In this document: positions 49,701 through 62,834 of the stretch, in pieces | How the letters are laid out: the number at the start of each line of letters is the position of its first letter | Position numbering within the stretch: the stretch's first letter is position 1 | DNA from: Ricinus communis | Lineage: Eukaryota > Streptophyta > Magnoliopsida > Malpighiales > Euphorbiaceae | Assembly: GCF_019578655.1 (NCBI RefSeq) | Contig: NC_063257.1 | Span: forward strand, 22,320,001 to 22,384,000 | Length of the DNA: 64,000 nt | Direction of reading: 5' to 3' | Notes under the pieces: generated by a model | What the model was told of the DNA's origin: nothing | Databases searched by the model: none | The model's input: the letters and a program-made list of their open reading frames with translations, nothing else | Program-made: the position numbers and the translations under genes

Positions 49701-52700
49701 TTTCTCAAATTTATAAATATACACGTTATACGGGGTTATTTTCTTATATGGACAAATACACCCCTTTTACGGGATTGTTTTGTCATATTAAAGAATTAAC
49801 CCATTTAAGGGGTTGTTTTCTCATACTCATAAATATCCCAAAATTACAGGGTTATTTTTTTATATTTAGAAATATACCACTTTTACGGAGTCGTTTTCTC
49901 ATATTAAATTATTAGCACTATTATAGGGTGGCTTTCTCAAATTTATAAATATACACGTTTTACGGAGTTATTTTCTTATATCGACAAATATACCCATTTT
50001 ACAAGATTATTTTCTCATATTATAAAATTAACCCATTTATGGGGTTATTTTCTCATACTCACAAATATATCACAATTACGGGGTTATTTCATCATATTTA
50101 TAAATATCCCCGTATTACATGGTTGTTCTAATATATTAAAAAATTTACCCTTTCTACGATGTTGTTTTCTCATATTAAAAAATTTACCCGTTTTACGAGG
50201 CTGTTTTCTTAGACTCGCAATTACACTAATTTTACGGGGTTATTTTCTCATATTCATAAATATACACGTTTTATGGGATCGTCTTCTCATACTAAATTCT
50301 TAGCACTATTACGGTGTTGTTTTCTCAAATTCATAAATATACACATTTTACGGGGTTATTTTCTTATATTGATAAATATACCCCTTTTTCGGGGTTGTTT
50401 TCTCAGATTATCAAATTAATCCATTTAAGGGGTTGTTTTTCCATACTCATAAATATACTAAAATTACGAGGTTATTTTCTTCGATTGATAAATATCCCCG
50501 TATTACGGGGTTGTTTTCTAATATTTATAAATATACCCCTCTTATTAGGTTGTTTTCTCATATTAAAAAATTTACCCCTTCTACGAGGGTGTTTTCTTAG
50601 ACTCACAATTACACTACTTTTGGGGGGTTGTTTTCTCAGATTCATAAATATACATGTTTTACGGGGTTATTTTCTTATATTGAGAAATATACCACTTTTA
50701 CGGGGTCGTTTTCTCGTATAAAATTATTAGCAATTTTTTCGGTTGTTTTTTCAAATTTATAAATATACAAGTTTTACGGGGTTATTTTCTTATATCGACA
50801 AATATACCCCTTTTATGGGGTTGTTTTCTCATATTATAAAATTAACCCATTTCAGGGGTTGTTTTCTCATACTCACAAATATACCAAAATTATGGGGTTA
50901 TTTTCTTCGATTGATAAATACCCCCGTATTACGGGGTTGTTTTCTAATATTTATAAATATATCCCTCTTACGAGGTTTTTTTTCTCATATTAAAGAATTT
51001 ACCCCTTCTACGAGGCTGTTTTCTCAAACTCGCAATTACACTATTTTTATGGGGTTGTTTTCTCATATTCGTAAATATACACGTTTTACGGGGTTATTTT
51101 CTTACATTGAGAAATATACCACCTTTACGGGGTCGTTTTCTCATATAAAATTATTAGCATTATTCTTGGTTGTTTTTTTAAATCTATAATTATACACGTT
51201 TTATGGGATTATTTTCTTATATCGTCAAATATACCCCTTTTACGGGATTATTTTCTCATATTATGAAATTAACCCATTTAAGGGGTTGTTTTCTCCGACT
51301 GATAAATATCCCCGCATTACGGGGTTATTTTCTCATATAAAAAAATTTATCTCTTATACGAGGCTGTTTTCTCAAACTCACAACTACACTACTTTTACAG
51401 GATTGTTTTCTCATATTCATAAATATACACATTTTATGAGATTATTTTCTTATATTGACAAATATACCACTTTTACGGGGTTATTTTCTTATATTGACAA
51501 ATATACCCCTTTTACAGGGCTGTTTTCTAATATTAAAAAATTTACCCCTTCTACGAGGTTGTTTTCTCAGACTCGTAACTACACTACTTTTACTGTCTTG
51601 TTTTCTCATATTCATAAATATACACGTTCTACGGAATTATTTTCTTATATTGACAAATATGCCACTTTTACGGGGTTATTTTCTTATATTGACAAATATA
51701 CCCCTTTTACGGGGTTGTTTTCTCATATTAAAAAATTTACCCCTTCTACGAGGCTATTTTCTTATATTAAAAAATTTACCCCTTCTACGAGATTGTTTTC
51801 TCAGACTCACAACTACACTACTTTTACGAGATTATTTTCTCATATTCATAAATATATACATTTTACTGAATTATTTTCTTATATTGACAAATATACCATT
51901 TTTACGGGGTTATTTTCTTATATTATGAAATTAACCCATTTAAGGAGTTGTTTTCTCATACTCACAAATATACCAAACTTACAGGGTTATTTTCTCCGAT
52001 TGATAAATATCCCTGTATTACGGGGTTGTTTTCTCATATTAAGAAATTCACCCCTTCTACGAAGCTGTTTTCTCAGACTCGCAACTACACTACTTTTACG
52101 GGACTATTTTCTCATATTCATAAATATAAATGTTATACGGGATTATTTTCTTATATTAACAAAGATACCACCTTTACGGGGTTATTTTCTTATATTGACA
52201 AATATACTCCTTTTACGAGGTTGTTTTCTCATATTAAAAAATTTACCCCTTCTACGAGGCTGTTTTCTCATATTAAAAAATTCACCCGTTCTACGAGGTT
52301 GTTTTCTCAGACTCACAATTATACTATTTTGACGAAGTTGTTTTCTTAGATCCATAAATATACACGTTTTACAAGGTTATTTTCTTATATTGAGAAATAT
52401 ACTACTTTTACGGGGTCGTTTTCTGATATAAAATTATTAGAACTATTCTCGGTTGTTTTTTCAAATTTATAAATATACACGTTTTACAGGGTTATTTTCT
52501 TGTGTGGACAAATATACTAGTTTTACGGGGTCATTTTCTCATATTATAAAATTAACCCATTTAAGGGGTTGTTTTCTCATAGTCACAAATATACCAAACT
52601 TACACGGTTATTTTCTCCGATTGATAAATATCCCCGTATTGCGGTGTTGTTTTCTCATATTCAAAAATTTACCCCTTCTACGAGGCTGTTTTCTTAGACT

Positions 52701-55189
52701 CGCAACTACACTATTTTTACGGGATTATTTTCTCATATTCTTAAATATGCACTTTTTACGGGATTATTTTCTTATATTGTCAAATATACCCCTTTTACCG
52801 GATTGTTTTCTCATATTAAACAATTTACCCCTTCTACGAGGCTGTTTTCTCATATTAAAAAATTTACCCCTTCCACGAGGCTGTTTTCTTAAACTCGCAA
52901 TTACACTACTTTTACGGTATTGTTTTCTCATATTCATAAATATACATGTTTTTTATGGGATTTTTTCTTATATTGATAAATATACCACTTTACGGGGTTG
53001 TTTTCTTATATTGGCAAATATACCCCTTTTATGGGGTTGTTTTCTCATGTTATAAAATTAACCCAGTTAAGGGGTTGTTTTCTCATACTAACAAATATAC
53101 TAATTTACGAGATTATTTTCCTCGATTGATATGTATCCCCGTATTACGGGGTTGTTTTCTCATATTAAATAATTTACCCTTTCTACGAGGCTGTTTCCTT
53201 ATATTAAAAATTTACCCGTTCTACGAGGCTGTTTTGTTAAAGTCGCAATTACACTACTTTTACGGGGTTGTTTTCTCAGATTCATAAATATACTCCTTTT
53301 ACGGGGTTATTTTCTCATATTATAAAATTAACCCATTTAAGGGGTTTTTTTCTGATACTCACAAATATACCCAAATTACGTGGTTATTTTCTTTGATTGA
53401 TAAATATCCCTGTATATACGGGGTTATTTTTAATATTTATAAATATACCCCTCCTACGAGGTTGTGTTCTCATATTAAAAAATTTACCCCTTCACGAGGT
53501 TGTTTTTTCAGACTCGCAATTACATTACTTTTACAGGCTTATTTTCTCAGATTCATAAATATACATGTTTTATGGGGATTATTTTATTATATTGAGAAAT
53601 ATACCACTTTTATAGGTTCGCTTTCTCATATAAAATTATTAGCACTATTATGGATTTTTTTCCAATTTATAAATATACACGTTTTACGGGGTCATTTTCT
53701 TATATCGTCATATATACCCCTTTTATAGAATTATTTTCTCATATTATGAAATTAACCTATTTAAGGGGTTGTTTTCCAATACTCACAAATATACCAAACT
53801 TATGGGGTTATTTTCTCCGATTGATAAATATCCTCGTATTACGGGGTTGTTTTCTCATATGAAGAAATGTACCCCATCTACAAGGCTGTTTTCTCAGGCT
53901 TGCAACTAAACTACTTTTACGGGATTGTTTTCTCGTATTCATAGATATACATATTTTACGAGATTATTTTATGATATTGATAAATATACCACTTTTACGG
54001 GGTTATTTTCTTATATTGACAAATATACCTATTTTACGGGGTTATTTTCTCATATTAAAAAATTTACCCCTTCTACGAGGCTGTTTTCTCATATTAAAAA
54101 ATTTACCCCTTCTACGAGGCTGTTTTCTCAGACTCGCAATTACACTACTTTTACGAGATTGTTTTCTCATATTCATAAATATACACGTTTTACAGAATTA
54201 TTTTCTTTTATTGACAAATATACCACTTTTACGGGGTTATTTTCTTATATTGACATATATACCCCTTTTACGGGGTTGTTTTCTCATACTAAAAAATTTA
54301 CCCTTTCTACGAGGCTATTTTCTCATATTAAGAAATTCACCCATTCTACGAGGCTGGTTTCTTAAACTCGCGAACTACACTACTTTTACGGATTGTTTTC
54401 TCATATTCATAAATATACACGTTTTACAGAAATTATTTTTTTATATTGACAAATATACCACTTTTACGATGTTGTTTCCTCATATTAAAAAATTTACCCC
54501 TTCCACGAGGTTGTTTTCTTAAACTCGCAATTACACTACTTTTACGGGGTTGTTTTCTCAAATATATAAATATACTTGTTTTACGGGGTTATTTTCTTAT
54601 ATCGACAAATATACCCCTTTTATGGAATTATTTTCTCATATTATGAAATTAACCCATTTAAGGGGTTGTTTTCTCATACTCACAATATACCAAACTTACG
54701 GGATTATTTTCTCTGATTGATAAATATCACCGTATTATGGGGTTGTTTTCTCATATTAAAAAATTTACCCCTTCTACGAGGCTGTTTTTCAGACTCGCAA
54801 CTACACTACTTTTACGTGACTATTTTCTCATATTCATAAATTTACACGTTTTACGGGATTATTTTCTTATATTGACAGATATACCACTTTTACGGGGTTA
54901 CTTTCTTATATTGACAAATATACCACTTTTTTGGGGTTGTTTTCTCATTTAAACAATTTACCCCTTCTATGAGGCTGTTCTCTTATTTTAAAAAATTTAC
55001 CCCTTTTACGAGGCTGTTTTCTCACACTCGCAACTACACTACTTTTACGGGATATTTTTCTCATATACATAAATATACGCGGTATACGAAATTATTTTCT
55101 TATATTGACAAATATATCACTTTTACGGGTTACATTCTTATATTGACATATATACCTTCTTTACGGTGTTGTTTTCTCATATTAAAAAG

Positions 55190-58100
55190 TATACCCATTC
55201 TACGAGGCTGTTTTCTCATATTAAAAAATTTACCCGTTCTACGAAGCTGTTTTCTTAAACTCGCAACTACACTACTTTTACGGGATTATTTTGTCATATT
55301 CATAAATATACACGTTTTAAGAGATTATTTTTTTATATTAATAAATATACCACTTTTACAAGGTTATTTTCTTTTATTGGCAAATATACCCCTTTTACGG
55401 GGTTGTTTTCTCATATTAAAAAATTTACCCTTTCTCATATTAAAAAATTTACCCGTTCTACGAGACTGTTTTCTTAAACTCGCAATTACACTACTTTTAC
55501 GGGGTTGTTTTCTCAAATTTATAAATATACACATTATACGGGGTTATTTTCTTATATCGACAAATAAACCCCTTTTTACAGAATTGTTTTCTCATATTAT
55601 GAATTTAACCCATTTAAGGGGTTGTTTTCTCATACTCATAAATATACAAAACTTACGGGGTTGTTTTCTCATATTAAATAATTTACCCCTTCTACGAGGA
55701 TGTTTTCTCAGACTCTCAACTACACTACTTTTACGTGACTATTTTCTCATATTCATAAATATACACGTTTTACGAGATTATTTTCTTATATTGATAAATA
55801 TACTTTTATGGGGTTATTTTCTTATGTGGACAAATATACCCCTTTTACGGGGTTGTTTTCTCATATTACAAAACTAAACCCATTTAAGGGGTTGTTTTCT
55901 CATACTCACAAATATACCAAACTTACGGGGTTGTTTTCTCCGAATTGATAAATATCCCCATATTATGGTGTTGTCTTCTCATATTAAAAAATTTACCTCA
56001 AAAAAGCATAATTTTTTTACTGCCGCACAAAGACAATATTTTGTTTTAATTGTTTTATTTTTTGAATTCGGTAGAACTGGATCAAATACAAATTTTAGAA
56101 TTTGTAAGAGTTCTAAATCCATTTTTTCTTCTTTGTAATCTGGAAATAAAGGGAGTCCCTTAAAATTGAAACTTGATGTCGATTTTCCGGCAAATTCATT
56201 AATTAAGTTTAAGAAATAAGCAATTTCAAGCTGTTTTCTCATATTAAAAAAGTTGCCCGTTCTACGAGGCTATTTTCTTAAACTCGCAATTACACTACTT
56301 TTACAGGATTGTTTTTCAGTTTCATACATATAAACGTTTTACGAGGTTATTTTCTTATATTGATAGACATACCACTTTTACGGGGTCATCTTCTCATACT
56401 AAAGTATTACCACTATTATGTTGTTGTTTTCTCAAATTCATAAATATACATGTTTTACGGGGTTATTTTTTTCTATTGGCAAATATACCCCTTTTACGAG
56501 GTTTTTTTCTCATATTATAAAATTAACCCATTTAAGGGGTTATTTTCTCATACTCACAAATATACCAAAATTGCGATGTTATTTTCTTCAATTGATAAAT
56601 ATCCCCGTATTACGGGGTTGTTTTCTCATATTAAAAAATTTACCCCTTCTACGTGATTATTTTCTCATATTCGAAACTACACTACTTTACGTGGATTTTT
56701 TTCAGATTCATAAATATACACATTTTACGGGGTTATTTCCATATATTGAAAAATATACCACTTTTCTGGGGTCATTTTCTCATATTAAATTATTAGCACT
56801 ATTATGGTGTTCTTTTCTTAAATTTATAAATATAAACGTTTTACGGAGTTATTTTCTTATATTGACAAATATACCCCTTTTACGGGATTGTTTTCTCATA
56901 TTATAAAGTTTACCCATTCTACGAGGCTGTTTTCTCATATTAAAAAATTTACCCGTTCTACGAAACTGTTTTCTTAAACTCGCAACTACACTAGTTTTAC
57001 GGGATTATATTGTCATATTCATAAATATACACGTTTTACGAGATTTTTTTATATTAATAAATATACCACTTTTACGGGGTTATTTTCTTCTATTGATAAA
57101 TATACCCCATTTACGGAGTTGTTTTCTCATATTAAAAAATTTACCCCTTCTACGAGGTTGTTATCTCATATTAAAAAATTTACCTGTTCTATGAGGCTGT
57201 TTTCTTAAACTCGTAATTACACTATTTTTACGGGGTTGTTTTCTCAAACTTATAAATATACACGTTTTACGGGTTTATTTTCTTATATCGACAAATAAAC
57301 CCCTTTTTACGGAATTGTTTTCTCATATTATGAAATTAACCCATTTAAGGGGTTGTTTTCTCATACTCATAAATATACAAAACTTACAGGGTTATTTTCT
57401 CCGATTAATAAATATCCCCGCATTACGGGGTTGTTTTCTCATATTAAAAAATTTACCCCTTCTACGAGGATGTTTTCTCAGACTCTCAACTACACTACTT
57501 TTACTGGACTATTTTCTCATATTCATAAATATACACGTTTTACGGGATTATTTTCTTTTATTGATAAATATACTTGTACGGGGTTATTTTCTTATGTGGA
57601 CAAATATACTCCCTTTACGGGGTTGTTTTCTCATATTATAAAATTAACTCATTTAGGGGGTTGTTTTCTCATACTCACAAATATACCAAACTTACGGGGT
57701 TGTTTTCTCCGATTGATAAATATCCCCGTATTACGGGGTTGTTTTCTCATATTAAAAAATTTACCCCTTCTACGAGGCTGTTTTCTTATATTAAAAAAGT
57801 TACCTGTTTTCTTAAACTTGCAATTACACTACTTTTACAGGATTGTTTTTCATTTTCATAAATATAAATATTTTACGAGGTTATTTTCTTATATTGATAG
57901 ACATACCACTTTTACGGGGTCATCTTCTCATACTAAAGTATTACCACTATTATGGTGTTGTTTTCTCAAATTCATAAATATACATGTTTTACGGGGTTAT
58001 TTTCTTATATTGACAAATATACCCCTTTTACGAGATTTTTTTCTCATATTATAAAATTAACCCATTTAAGGGGTTATTTTCTCATACTCACAAATATACT

Positions 58101-58430
58101 AAAATTGCGATGTTATTTTCTTCGATTGATAAATATCCCCGTATTACAGGGTTATTTTCTCATATTAAAAAATTTACCCCTTCTACGTGACTATTTTCTC
58201 ATATTCGAAACTACACTACTCTACGTGGATTTTTTTCAGATTCATAAATATACACGTTTTACGGAGTTATTTTCATATATTGAGAAATATACCACTTTTC
58301 CGGGGTCGTTTTCTCATACTAAATTATTACCACTACTCTGGTGTTCTTTTCTCAAATTTATAAATATACACGTTTTATGGAGTTATTTTCTTATATGGAC
58401 AAATGTACCCCTTTTACGGGGTTGTTTTCT
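55190..58430. repeat. Segmental duplication inside array 2 (two copies)
   Basis: Copy 1 spans about 55190-56900 and copy 2 about 56905-58430. They share rare monomer variants, for example CGACAAATAAACCCCTTTTT (55558 and 57289), TTGATAGACATACCAC (about 56370 and 57894) and CGAAACTACACTACT (about 56675 and 58204). The offset drops from 1731 to 1534 bp across the pair, mainly because only copy 1 carries the 232-bp insert. Confidence 0.82.
55998..56229 (-). other. Unidentified coding-like insert in array 2
   Basis: A 232-bp non-repeat sequence interrupts a monomer. On - it is open for about 77 codons with protein-like composition (it includes YFLNLINEFAGKSTSSFNFK and KFVFDPVLPNSKNKTIKTKY). Codon use is AT-rich. 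I do not recognise the protein. Compared with the empty site in copy 2 (about 57750-57765), about 11 bp of monomer are replaced and no target duplication is seen, which fits filler DNA at a repaired break rather than a transposon. Confidence 0.6.
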
Positions 58431-59100
58431 CATATTATAAAATTAATCCATTTAAGGGATTGTTTTCTCATACTCAGAAATATACCACAATTATAGGATT
58501 ATTTCCTCAGATTCATAAATATCCCGTATTATGGGGTTATTTTCACATGTTAAAAAATTTACCCCTTCTACGAGGCTGTTTTCTCATTTTAAAAAATTTA
58601 CCCATTCTACGGGACTGTTTTCTTAGACTCGCAAGTACACTACTTTTACAGGGTTGTTTTCTAAAATTCATAAATATACACGTTTTATGGGGTTATTTTC
58701 TTATACAGGCAAATATACCCCTTTTACGGGGTCGTTTTCTCATATTATGAAATTAACCCATTTAAGAGGTTGTTTTCTCATACTCACAAATATACTAAAC
58801 TTACAGGGTTATTTTCTTATATTGATAAATATACCACTTTTACGGGGTCATCTTCTCATACTAAATTATTAGCAATATTATGGGGTTGTTTTCTCAAATT
58901 CCTAAATATACATGTTTTACAAAGTTATTTTCTTATATCGATAAATATATCCCTTTTAAGGGGTTGTTTTCTCATATTATAAAATTAACCCATTTAAGGG
59001 GTCGTTTTCTCATATAAAATTATTAGCACTATTCTGGGTTGTTTCTCAAATTTATAAATATACACGTTTTACAGGATTATTTTCTTATATGGACAAATTT

Positions 59101-59971
59101 TGTCACAACCCGATCTGTAGGCCCGTGACCGGCACTTGGGGAATGGGTAGGCTTAAGGCCACCGAATCCCGTAGTAAGCCTTACCGATCAACAATTCAAA
59201 TAAAAGCAAATGAAATACCATGATTCATAATTGACATGCCATAATTAAATCTTTCTGATCTTAAAACATCCCACGTTCATCATAGACCAGAAAAGTCACA
59301 ACCATTTGAAAGTACTCTACTACGGAAGCTCTATAGTATATAATAACAAAAATATGGAAGTACAGGTTATTTACAAAAAACCCGAAGGAGGAGAAGTCGG
59401 ACTATCACAATGCAGGACGACGAAGAACTCTAACTGTCACCTGAAAAATAAAACTGAGACTGTCAGTCTCGGGAGTGAGTTAAAATCAAATAATCTTGTG
59501 ACTGTAGCAATCTTCTCAGAAAATAATAATATTACAATCAGTATTACATACCATGTACATCAAATACGATTCGTACTATAATCATACCATAATCTTAAAA
59601 ATAAAGTACATTTTAGCATTTGTGGGACGAGTGGCTCAGTAGAACCCTAACCCCAATTACTAGCAGCCTTTAGGCTCTCTTAATTCCAACAGGTCTGGCG
59701 CCCAGAGAGCGAAGCTCAACCAGGGTCCTTACATCCAGCCTGAACTCTTGATTCCCAATTAAGCCAACGCCTAGAGAGCATTGCTCGACTAGGGACCTTT
59801 CTCTAGCAGTCAACTTTCACAGCCCAGAGAGTTATACTCGACTAGGGTAAAAATCCATAATAACCTTGTTACTTGTCTTTAATCATTACCAGTGCGCATG
59901 TGGTCCTGATGTAACCCATCAGGTGGCATGTTCTACTAAAGCCTTATCCTAATATCATAATCAACACATAT
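59101..59971 (-). repeat. LTR of the third gypsy family, copy 2, first part
   Basis: It starts TGTCACAACCCG directly against a minisatellite monomer and is homologous to the start of copy 1 at 43761. No PBS precedes it, so it is a 3' LTR or a solo LTR on the - strand. It contains three copies of the CCAGAGAGCG motif (59697-59847). It is interrupted at 59972. Confidence 0.85.
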
Positions 59972-62834
59972 TGTAACACCCGAAATTTTTTTATATTTAA
60001 TAATGAGTTTTTATTTAAGTTAATTTTAGCTTCATTATTATTGGGTTTAATTTGAAATGATTTAATGAAAAATTTAATATTAATCAAATAAATGAGTTAT
60101 TTTCTATACCCAATTAGTTTGAAATTTTAAGAAATTATTCAAGTAAATTATTTGAGAAATGATTATATTTTGGTTATTCAAAATTTTCCCAAATGCATAT
60201 TTATATAAGTAAAATTATATATTGAAAAATTTTGGAAGAAATTATAAAGGATGTTTTTTATAAAAGAATTTTGGGAAAATTGGTATTATAATTGATTAGT
60301 AGTATTAAATTTTAAGTTGGAAATTGATTATTTAATTTAATTGTGTATTTTCAATAATTCGGATTTGGCCCAAATTAATTAGTTAAGGGCTTAATTGAAA
60401 GGCTAAAAGAAGTTTGGGGGTCAAATTGGAATTCTGCAGGATGAAATTGTAAGTAATTAAGAAAGTTAAGGGACCAAATTGTAATAAGGAAAAGTTCAGG
60501 AGTCAAATGTCGATATTGAAAGAAATGGGATCGGGGAGAGAGAAAGTAGATCGGGAGAGAGAGAGAGGGCGATGGCCGAAGAAGAAGGGGAGGAAGGCGC
60601 GCGGCGGCTTGGCGTCGCGGTCGAGCTGGCAAGGCGAGAAGAAGGAGGAGCCGGTGTCAGATCGTCACCGGCGATCACGGCCGGCGACCGGGCGGCGTCA
60701 AGGCGGCGGCAGAAGGCGAGGCGGCGAATCGCGCGACATGTGGAGTAATGGCCCGAGGCCGCTCCGGCCATTTCCGTGGTGTTAAGGCCGAGTCGAGTGG
60801 CGATCGGCCTCCTCTCGGCAAGGGCTCTCTTTTGGTAAAGCATGACGCTTGGGAGTTGCAAGATCCAAAGTGAAACTTAGAGTGGCGTACCGCGATTTTT
60901 GGGCTTTTCCGTGAGCTCCCGTGAGGATGGATGATCGGAGGATGTATCCCGACTCTCCTCATCTCAAGCTTCGCATTGGCACCGGCCGCGGGCGACGGGC
61001 TTCGTTTATGAATCGACGGCCGAGATCGTCCGTAAATTTCTCCGGATGATCGGGTGTCGGATCAAAAATCGGAAGTAGGGATCGCCATCGGCCGCTGAGT
61101 TCGATGGTGTGTTCGGATCGTCGATCGGACTCGGCCACGGAGAGGTGACCGAGCGATCGAGCGTCTCGGTAATTTTCTTTGGCCCGTTAATTTTAGAAAT
61201 TCTTGGTTTAATTGTGTCTATTTGGTTATATTGAGTATTTGATATTATTTGTGAGTCAAAATAATTGTCCGCCACGCCTCGATTTTGTCTTTGTGTGGCG
61301 AGTCGGAAATAGTGAAGTTTGGGGACCCGACTCCTATTGTTTGAATCGTTAAGTATTTGAAGTGTTGTTCTGGCAGGGTCCCGGACCCGCTTTTACTGGG
61401 GTAATGTTCGTGTTGTAGGGAGGTTCTCACGGATTTCTAGAATTCTCCAGTCGAGATTCTTAGACAGTCCTAGAGTCTAGACCTAGGATTAATGATCGAT
61501 TGTCTCACAGATTGATAAATTATTTTCCATGATTAGATGATCTGTCTGTTCGGCTCGCTCCAACCGAGGCACCGGAGCGAGCTAGGAGGTCGCCTAACTC
61601 GTGAGTTAAAGTCATTTAATCATTGCACTATTGCTAAGTCTGATTTAATATGCTATTTTGAAAGTTTATGCATAATATGGTTATTAGTATCGCAACGTAA
61701 ATAATTTCACTGGACTATTAATTATTGAAAATAATATAAATATTATTATTAGTAACGTTATAATAATACATATATTATTATTTTATCGACACGAATTGCA
61801 CGTTGCCTTATCCTAAATTTTTAATCTTTATTTCGATATGTGTTGAATGATTTCATTAAACAATGATATTTATTAAATGTGATGATTGCGTTTTGGGAAA
61901 TATGGCTTTCGTAGAACATGCCACCTGGTGGGTTGCATCAGACTGCAGCGCAGAATGATCCCTGGATATAAGGTTATTATGGATTAGTTTGCCCTGATCG
62001 AGCATTGCTCTCTGGGCTGAGTTCAGTTGATTGCCGGAGTTAAGGTCCCTGATCGAGCTTGCTCTCTGGGCGCCGGCTTATTTGGAATTCAAGTGTTCAG
62101 GATGGAGGTAAGGACCCTAATCGAGCTTGCTCTCTGGGCGCCAGTCTTATTGGATTAAGAGAGCCAAAATGGTCATAGAATTTGGGGTTAGGGTTCTCAC
62201 CGAGCCACTCGTCCCGTAAAAGTAAAAATATATTTTTATTTATTCATTTATTAATTTATTGTGGTATGATTATAATATGGATTGTATTTACGTGCATGGT
62301 TGATATTTTGATTCGAATGATTAATATTTTATGTCAAGGAAATAGTAGGGTATGATTATAGTATGGTTTGATATACTGATTTGAATAATCTATGTTTTCT
62401 GAGAAGAAGCAATAGTCCCTAGATTATTTGATTTTAACTCACTCTCGAGACTGACAGTCTCATTTTTACTGTTTTTTTTTTCAGATTCGTGACTGTTAGT
62501 CCTCTCGCGACTCTTATTCAGTAACCCGACTCCTTCATCATCGGGTGAAGTATTTGATTTGGTATGTAAATTGGTAAATCTTAGATTCTCCGCAGTAGTA
62601 ATAGTAGATGTATCAGTTGTAAATTTTCTGAGCTTCGGGTCTCGCCTAGTTTTTCTGGCAGACCGAAGTATTTATGTAGAATGTAGCTATTAAGATAATT
62701 TGTGGTTTTAATAATATTAATTTGAGATGAGATTTGTTTAAGTCAGTGAGTGTCAGGCTTACTACGGGTTTCGGTGGCCTTACGCCTACCCATTCCCTAG
62801 TGCCGGTCACGGGCCCACGGGTGGGGTCGTGACA
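59972..62834 (+). mobile_element. Solo LTR of the third gypsy family, inserted in opposite orientation
   Basis: 2863 bp starting TGTAACACCCGAAATT and ending GGGGTCGTGACA, with no internal domain. Flanks CATAT (59967-59971) and TATAT (62835-62839) look like a 5-bp target duplication with one change. Its end matches the inverted starts of the copies at 43761 and 59101. A GC-rich middle (about 60530-61170) gives overlapping open frames on both strands that I treat as artefacts. A complete LTR without an interior implies LTR-LTR recombination. Confidence 0.85.

Larger units (their letters stand above)
46213..59100. repeat. 39-bp minisatellite array 2 with higher-order repeats
   Basis: About 12.9 kb of the same 38-39-bp monomer family as array 1, roughly 320 monomers. 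Subtypes follow in a recurring order: one with TATTGACAAATATACCCC, one with TATAAAATTAACCCATTTA, one with CTCACAAATATACCAAA, one with CGATTGATAAATATCCCCG, one with TTAAAAAATTTACCCCTTCT, one with CTCGCAATTACACTAC, one with TTCATAAATATACACG and one with AAATTATTAGCACTATT. Long forward open frames, up to 348 codons (51286-52332), result. An unrelated 232-bp insert (55998-56229) and a roughly 1.7-kb internal duplication are listed separately. Confidence 0.93.

Noticed and set aside
51286..52332. 348-aa repeat protein gene in array 2
   Set aside because: Overlapping frames are open at the same place because the period is 13 codons; no start context, introns or unique ends. Kept only as a finding.
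60496..60962. Arg/Gly-rich open frames in the solo LTR
   Set aside because: Same reasoning: GC-rich LTR DNA, frames open on both strands, no domain.
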